Source of the DNA: Streptomyces sp. NBC_00259
GTDB lineage: Bacteria; Actinomycetota; Actinomycetes; Streptomycetales; Streptomycetaceae
Length of the DNA: 64,000 bases
Assembly: GCF_036181745.1 (NCBI RefSeq)
Contig: NZ_CP108080.1
Location: 8,100,744 to 8,164,743 of the forward strand
Reading direction: 5' to 3'
Shown: one piece after another, positions 59,863 through 64,000 of the stretch
Layout: every line of letters begins with the position of its first letter
Position numbering within the stretch: position 1 is the stretch's first letter
The notes under the pieces: generated by a model
Seen by the model: the letters and a program-made list of their open reading frames with translations, nothing else
The model's database searches: none
What the model was told of the DNA's origin: nothing
Program-made: the position numbers and the translations under genes

Positions 59863-62520
59863 TTATGCCCACTCCATGCCGAGCTCCCGGAGGGCATTGA
59901 GCTGTTCCTGGGCGAGTTTGTCGCGGCGGGTTTTCGTGTTGGAGACCCATACGCCGAGCTTGACGACCACTGGCTCAGTCTCGCCGTCGATTGAGATCTC
60001 CTCGGCGTGCCCCCTCGGCACAGGCCGTTGGCCTTCCCGTTCGACCCACTGTGCGAGGGCCGCGAGGCCGCGTTGGAATGCCTGCTGTGCCTTGCCCTGG
60101 CCCTTCGTCGACCGCGCAGCCGCCGGGGCGGGAGAGGGTGCTTCAGCGGGCTGTACGCCCAGTTTGGTCAGTCGCTCCTGCTGTCCGCCGGAGAGCTGCG
60201 CCCAGGCACTCGCCTCTCTTTGCCGCGTGATCCATCGTCCGATGTCGTCGCCGTCGAACGTGACGCCGGGTGCGATGTGGGGCAGGCGGCCGTGGGGTTC
60301 GTCGGCGGCGAGGTCGGTGAGTACGCGGTGGTGGCGTTGCCAGTCGAGGGGCCAGGGGCAGTTCCAGTCGGGGTCGATCGCGGCCAGTTGCTGCGCGCGC
60401 TGTTCCGCTCGCTCGGGGTCTTTGCCGAGGCCGTCTTTGCGGCGGAGGTTAGCGAGGAGTTGTCCGATGGCCAGCTGTTCGCTGTCGCCTTCGCCCCAGG
60501 TGGCGTCTTGGCGGGGTGCGAGGTGTCCGGTGGTCCGGTGGTAGGCGCGGAGTGCGGCGAGTTTGGTTTCCCAGGCTTCGTCGCCGGGTTCCCAGACCAT
60601 CCCGGCCTCGTCGAGGAGGTCTTTGCGGTGGGGGTCGAGTTCACCGGCCCGTAGTGATTTCCGCTGCTGATGCACCCATCGGCCAAGCGGAAACGCCTTC
60701 GTCGTCCCGACCTCGGTCTCGACGTCATAGGGAACGGCGTACAAGCCCGTGATCTCGTTCTCGGCTCGCCAGCGGAGCAGGGCCTGATATCCCTCCAGCC
60801 AGATGAGGGATTGGGGGCGGATGACGCGGCAGCGGGTGAGGGCGGCGATGTCGGCGGCGTCGCGGGGGGAGGCGAAGTTGACCACGATCGAGGTGACCCG
60901 GTCGACCTCCTGCTGCGCCTCGCTGGTCTCCTCGGGCATGTCCTCGTTCTCCGGGCCGGCCGCAGGGGCGGGTCGGACGTGGGTGCGGCGGCGTTCGGCG
61001 CCGCGGGTGAGGGCGCGGGAGGCGAGCTGGTCGACCATGCGTTCCGAGTGGGAGCGTAGGGCTTGGAGGATGTCGACGAGGGGCTGGTAGCTGGCCGAGG
61101 CGACCATGTCCTTCGGGTCTTCCCCGGGCTGGAGGAAGACGGGGATGATGATCCGGGCGGTTTTGGTTGTGCCGTCGGGGTTGGGTCGCAGGGCGCGTCC
61201 GATGTTCTGGACGACGTCGACCTGGGAGCTGCGCGAGCCGACGATGCACACGGCCTCGACTCCGCGTAGTCCGGTGATGTCGACCCCGACCCCGAGGGCG
61301 CGTACGGAGGAGAGGAACGCCCGGTGTACGCGCCGGTTCTGGGCGTTGATGCCGTTGGCGAACCGGTGGATCACCTTCCGCCGGTGCGCGATGGGATGGT
61401 CGCCGCACAGCCAGTCCGCCCATACCCGGTCCGGAGGCATGTGACGGCTCTCCTCCAGCTCGTACAGCTCTGCGTCGATCGATGACGCGGGCAGTTCCTC
61501 GGCACCGGCCAGGGCCGCCGCGGAGGCTTCGGCGGTGTACAGCTCGGCGGCGGTGCGCGGTATCTGTTCGGCGAACGCTGCGGCTTCTTCGACCCGCTGG
61601 TGGAACACCATGGTGGTGTGCAGGTTCTGCTGCGCCGCGTGCTCCAGCAGCGCGGCCTGGAGCAGGGCCATGCGCCGGCCACGCAGGGCGTCCTCGGACA
61701 GGCCCAAGATCGGGTCAGGGTCGCGGATCTCCAGCACGTCGATCTCGAACCCCGCGAGGATTGAGCGTTCCACAGCCTCCGCCAGACCGAGATCGAAAAT
61801 CCGGGTGCCGTAGGTGCTGGAGTCGTCCTCCATGGAAGCGATCACCACCTCCCGCCCGTCCCGGCCCCGCTGCGGCTTAGGCGCGGCCAGGATCCGCGGG
61901 GTCGCGGTCAGGTAGAGCCGGAAGTCGACAGGGATCCGGCTGTTGTCGTGGATCGCCGCCCACGGCCGGCCCATGTCCCCCGCGGTCATGTGCCCCTCGT
62001 CCAGAATGGCCAGGTCAAACGGAGCCATCCGCTGCCCGTACAGCCGCTCCCCGCCCGCCAGAGCCGATTCCAACGGCCCAGGGACAGTCCGGCGACCAGT
62101 GACGTCGGCGGGGTCCTCGCGGTCCACGAGGGAGGCGTACGTGGCGAACACGACCACCGGACCGGTCCCGGCCCACAGGGCGAGCTGGATCGGGTTGGTG
62201 GTGGTGCGCACTCCGAGCTGCTCCAGGACCTCGTCCTTGTCCACCGAGCAGACCGCGACCATCGGCGCCCGGTGCCCGACCCGCCGCCAGGACTGGGCAC
62301 TCTGCACGATCAGGTCAAGCGTGGGCACCATGACGAGGATCCGCCCCTGCGGGAAGTACTCCAGAGCGCACGCAGCGGTGGTGATCGTCTTACCGGACCC
62401 GGTCGCGGACACCCCCATGGCACGAGCCCCCTCCGGAGGCACAAAGGATCTTGCAGGAAATCCGACCCAGTTACGAAAAGCCGCCTTTTGGTCAGCCTGG
62501 TGTTCTCGGAGCTGAATCAC
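59863..62520 (-). CDS. DEAD/DEAH helicase with HA repeats, telomere-proximal
   Basis: The 885-aa SF2 helicase has Walker A ATGSGKT at 39-45, DEGH at 174-177, YLTATPR (~208) and the motif VI region QNIGRALRPN (~445). Two or three helicase-associated repeats follow in the C-terminal third (PLGRWVHQQRKSLRAGEL, IGRWITRQREASAW, VKLGVWVSNTKTRRDKL). I chose GTG 62520 because it overlaps the upstream stop (GTGA) with AAGGAAA before it; ATG 62568 would overlap that gene by 52 bases. Lying within 1.5 kb of the telomeric hairpins, it is placed like TtrA-type terminal helicases of Streptomyces linear replicons, which act in end transfer or maintenance; this identity is inferred from position and domain only. 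Confidence 0.88.
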   Translation of the reverse strand: MIQLREHQADQKAAFRNWVGFPARSFVPPEGARAMGVSATGSGKTITTAACALEYFPQGRILVMVPTLDLIVQSAQSWRRVGHRAPMVAVCSVDKDEVLEQLGVRTTTNPIQLALWAGTGPVVVFATYASLVDREDPADVTGRRTVPGPLESALAGGERLYGQRMAPFDLAILDEGHMTAGDMGRPWAAIHDNSRIPVDFRLYLTATPRILAAPKPQRGRDGREVVIASMEDDSSTYGTRIFDLGLAEAVERSILAGFEIDVLEIRDPDPILGLSEDALRGRRMALLQAALLEHAAQQNLHTTMVFHQRVEEAAAFAEQIPRTAAELYTAEASAAALAGAEELPASSIDAELYELEESRHMPPDRVWADWLCGDHPIAHRRKVIHRFANGINAQNRRVHRAFLSSVRALGVGVDITGLRGVEAVCIVGSRSSQVDVVQNIGRALRPNPDGTTKTARIIIPVFLQPGEDPKDMVASASYQPLVDILQALRSHSERMVDQLASRALTRGAERRRTHVRPAPAAGPENEDMPEETSEAQQEVDRVTSIVVNFASPRDAADIAALTRCRVIRPQSLIWLEGYQALLRWRAENEITGLYAVPYDVETEVGTTKAFPLGRWVHQQRKSLRAGELDPHRKDLLDEAGMVWEPGDEAWETKLAALRAYHRTTGHLAPRQDATWGEGDSEQLAIGQLLANLRRKDGLGKDPERAEQRAQQLAAIDPDWNCPWPLDWQRHHRVLTDLAADEPHGRLPHIAPGVTFDGDDIGRWITRQREASAWAQLSGGQQERLTKLGVQPAEAPSPAPAAARSTKGQGKAQQAFQRGLAALAQWVEREGQRPVPRGHAEEISIDGETEPVVVKLGVWVSNTKTRRDKLAQEQLNALRELGMEWA

Positions 62521-62990
62521 ACCGATTTCCTTTTCCTCTTCCCGCCCCGCACCAGCAGGCTTCGCCATCGGCCCGTTCTTGCATGCGGCAGGCTCCCCGA
62601 GGGGGACGGCAGGGGGTAGCGATCCCTGCCCCCGTGGGCCGGCAGTTCGTCCTCGAAGTCACACGCCGCTACAGCCTTCCACCCTCCACGCCACAGCGTC
62701 TCGAGCACGTCCGTGACCGCGGCCACCACCGCACCGGACTCCACTCCCGCGGGCGCTTCGCATTCCAGCACGGTCGACCACTCGAGGAACTCGGAAGGAT
62801 GCGCCTTCCTGCCCGTGGAGTAGTCATTGCAGACGCCGCTCACCCGCAGCGCCCCCACCATCAGGCCGCGGCCCTCCTCTTCGGGGCCGAGACGCTCCTT
62901 CAGCCAGGCGATGACCGTCGAGCTGTCCGTGACATCCACATAGATCGAGCAGTCCTCGTACGAGACCCCGGCGTTCTCCGTCACCGACAC
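62517..62990 (-). CDS. Hypothetical protein coupled to the helicase (157 aa)
   Basis: GTG 62990 opens SVTENAGVSYEDCSIYVDVT. The protein has a compact alpha/beta pattern with ARTGRWRSLLVRGGKRKRKS at its C-terminus, a basic tail that could bind DNA or RNA. I do not recognise a family. Its stop overlaps the helicase start by four bases, so the two are translationally coupled and probably act together. Confidence 0.7.
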   Translation of the reverse strand: MSVTENAGVSYEDCSIYVDVTDSSTVIAWLKERLGPEEEGRGLMVGALRVSGVCNDYSTGRKAHPSEFLEWSTVLECEAPAGVESGAVVAAVTDVLETLWRGGWKAVAACDFEDELPAHGGRDRYPLPSPSGSLPHARTGRWRSLLVRGGKRKRKSV

Positions 62991-63072
62991 CCACCCCTCT
63001 CCAGCCCGCCCTCAGCACACTGCGGACGGGCCGCCCTACCGCTCAGACCTAGTTCCTTGATTCAGTCGCTCT

Positions 63073-63714
63073 TCACCAGCCGTGCTCCCCAGGCCCTATG
63101 ACGTCGTGTCCGATCTGACGGGCGAGGTGCTGCGCCCGTTCGTCCTCCCCGGGCCGGACGTGGACGTACATGGTGTGGCTCGGGGTCGGCTCGTGGTTGG
63201 CGTCGGTCCCGAAGCACGCTTGTACTCCGGTCCGCGCATGCTCCGGACCGAGGCCGAGTTCGGGCACAGCCGGCCAACTGAGTGCCATCCACGCGATCTG
63301 TCCCCACCCTGCCTGACGCAGCACCTCCGGCGCTCTGTCCAGCAGATCACCCTCCACCGGCTCCTCGACCGAGAGCATCATCGGCAGCAGATGAGCCAGC
63401 ACCGCGGCGTCATCCGGAAGGTCGACCCCACGGAAGTGCTCGCCGCCTCCCGAGAACCAGCCCTGCGGGAACACCTCGCGGGCCCTCACGACGTCCTCGA
63501 CCCGAAGCAACTCGGCATCCAGGTCGACACTCGCCCCCTCCCACAGCTCCCCACACCCGACCAGAGACACGGCCACGGTGATTACCGCCGCCACATCCCC
63601 GTCCTCGCTCCGGTAGACCGGATATGCCCTCGCATTACCCACAGGGATCCCCTGCCTTCCACACAGGGCACCCAAAGGGGTATCCCTATCTTCTGCAAAC
63701 TGTACATGCTGCAT
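63073..63714 (-). CDS. Hypothetical protein, outermost gene (213 aa)
   Basis: The frame is open from 63927 to 63073. I place the start at ATG 63714 (or GTG 63717), because the upstream part runs back into telomere-proximal repeats and has poor codon usage. The protein shows VAAVITVAVSLVGCGELWEG, LLRVEDVVRAREVFPQGWFS and WGQIAWMALSWPAVPE, with no family recognised. It is the last gene before the telomeric hairpins. Real coding is supported by GC-rich third positions, but start and function are uncertain. Confidence 0.6.
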   Translation of the reverse strand: MQHVQFAEDRDTPLGALCGRQGIPVGNARAYPVYRSEDGDVAAVITVAVSLVGCGELWEGASVDLDAELLRVEDVVRAREVFPQGWFSGGGEHFRGVDLPDDAAVLAHLLPMMLSVEEPVEGDLLDRAPEVLRQAGWGQIAWMALSWPAVPELGLGPEHARTGVQACFGTDANHEPTPSHTMYVHVRPGEDERAQHLARQIGHDVIGPGEHGW

Positions 63715-63848
63715 CACTTCGAAACAGCTCCCGCAAACCCAGACCGGCACCACCCTCCAGTCAGCCAGGCCCGCGACAGCGGGCCCAGGCGGTCCTGGAG
63801 GCGCAGCCGGAAGGACCGTTGAGGCGGGGGAGCGCAGCGGACCCGCCG

Positions 63849-63879
63849 GCTTGGGCCAGAGCGAAGCGAAGACCCAAGC
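63849..63879. repeat. Innermost subtelomeric inverted repeat
   Basis: Arms GCTTGGG (63849-63855) and CCCAAGC (63873-63879) are exact complements with a 17-base spacer rich in GCGAAGC. It belongs to the run of palindromes ending the window. Confidence 0.6.
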
Positions 63880-63924
63880 GTAGAACGAAGTCCTATCGCT
63901 TCGGAAGCGCAGCGGACGAAGCGT

Positions 63925-64000
63925 CACTTCCCCTGCGAAGCAGGGGAAGTGAGCGGGCCGCGCAGCGGCCCGCCAGCGCTCCCGCGGGCGGAGCGCAACA
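63925..64000. repeat. Streptomyces telomere hairpin cluster
   Basis: Three palindromes follow one another. CACTTCCCCTGC / GCAGGGGAAGTG (63925-63951) has perfect 12-base arms with a GAA loop. GCGGGCCGC / GCGGCCCGC (63953-63973) has perfect 9-base arms with a GCA loop. GCGCTCC / GGAGCGC (63976-63996) encloses a CG-rich core. The order, the triloops and linkers such as GCTGGCGGG and GCTCAC (read from the right) agree with what I remember of archetypal Streptomyces telomeres, where the terminal 3' overhang folds for end-patching by the terminal protein. The outermost palindromes lie beyond the window. Confidence 0.82.

Noticed and set aside
63715..63927. Longer N-terminus for the outermost gene (start at 63927)
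   Set aside because: The extension reads through the telomere-proximal repeats, is Pro/Ser-rich and lacks a ribosome site.
1..64000. CRISPR arrays
   Set aside because: No run of regularly spaced direct repeats was seen; the repeats present are inverted or whole-gene duplicates.
1..64000. tRNA or rRNA genes
   Set aside because: No cloverleaf with a GTTC-type T-arm and no rRNA-like stretch noticed; the only structured RNA found is the intron domain V.

Overview
The window is high-GC actinomycete DNA, almost certainly Streptomyces: many GTG starts, GGAGG-type ribosome sites, DUF2180, PucR and LAL-type LuxR regulators, and IS families common in that genus. The last ~150 bases are a run of near-perfect hairpins with GCA and GAA triloops, the hallmark of an archetypal Streptomyces telomere. 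I therefore read the window as the terminal arm of a linear chromosome or linear plasmid, ending just inside the telomere. That fits the content: accessory metabolism, duplicated modules, broken genes, IS/TnpB debris and defence-like genes, and no housekeeping block.

1-17.7 kb is a duplicated, rearranged metabolic module. An ancestral set (disulfide-type flavoprotein reductase, LysR, SDR, carboxymuconolactone-decarboxylase-like protein, MarR) is present three times in different states of decay. Copy A (1.0-3.2 kb) keeps SDR and CMD. Copy B (5.5-9.1 kb) keeps reductase, LysR and SDR. Copy C (14.8-17.5 kb) keeps only SDR. Between them lie DUF2180, a VOC protein, an isochorismatase-like hydrolase, a 925-aa LuxR-family STAND regulator, and IS30, IS6 and tatA scraps.

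18-29 kb is an aromatic-degradation region: two fumarylacetoacetate-hydrolase-fold proteins, a GntR regulator, a lipocalin-like protein, an extradiol dioxygenase, an MhpA-like FAD hydroxylase, and a frameshifted PucR-type regulator. Together these suggest hydroxylation, ring cleavage and hydrolysis of a phenolic acid.

29-36 kb has a decayed IS605-type element (tnpA/tnpB), a divergent TetR / SDR + metallo-hydrolase unit with a perfect operator, a group II intron domain V relic, and a dihydroxy-acid dehydratase. 36.6-41.2 kb carries a complete accessory Tat translocase (tatA-tatC-tatB) beside an epoxide hydrolase with a twin-arginine signal, and a divergent LysR. 42-47.8 kb holds flavin-dependent redox genes (FMN reductase + luciferase-like monooxygenase; WrbA with TetR and repeated operators) and an SDR. 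48-51 kb is debris: a frameshifted ECF sigma factor, GNAT, ABC-F, a Cap4-like nuclease start and IS701 pieces.

51.4-64 kb is the telomere-proximal block. It has a 973-aa XRE-NACHT-LRR (bacterial NLR-like) protein divergent from a small membrane protein, a Tn554-type trio (two tyrosine recombinases plus a DUF6262/TnpC-like protein) overlapping by four bases at each junction, a DEAD/DEAH helicase with helicase-associated repeats (possible TtrA-type terminal helicase) coupled to a 157-aa protein, one further unknown gene, and the telomeric hairpins.
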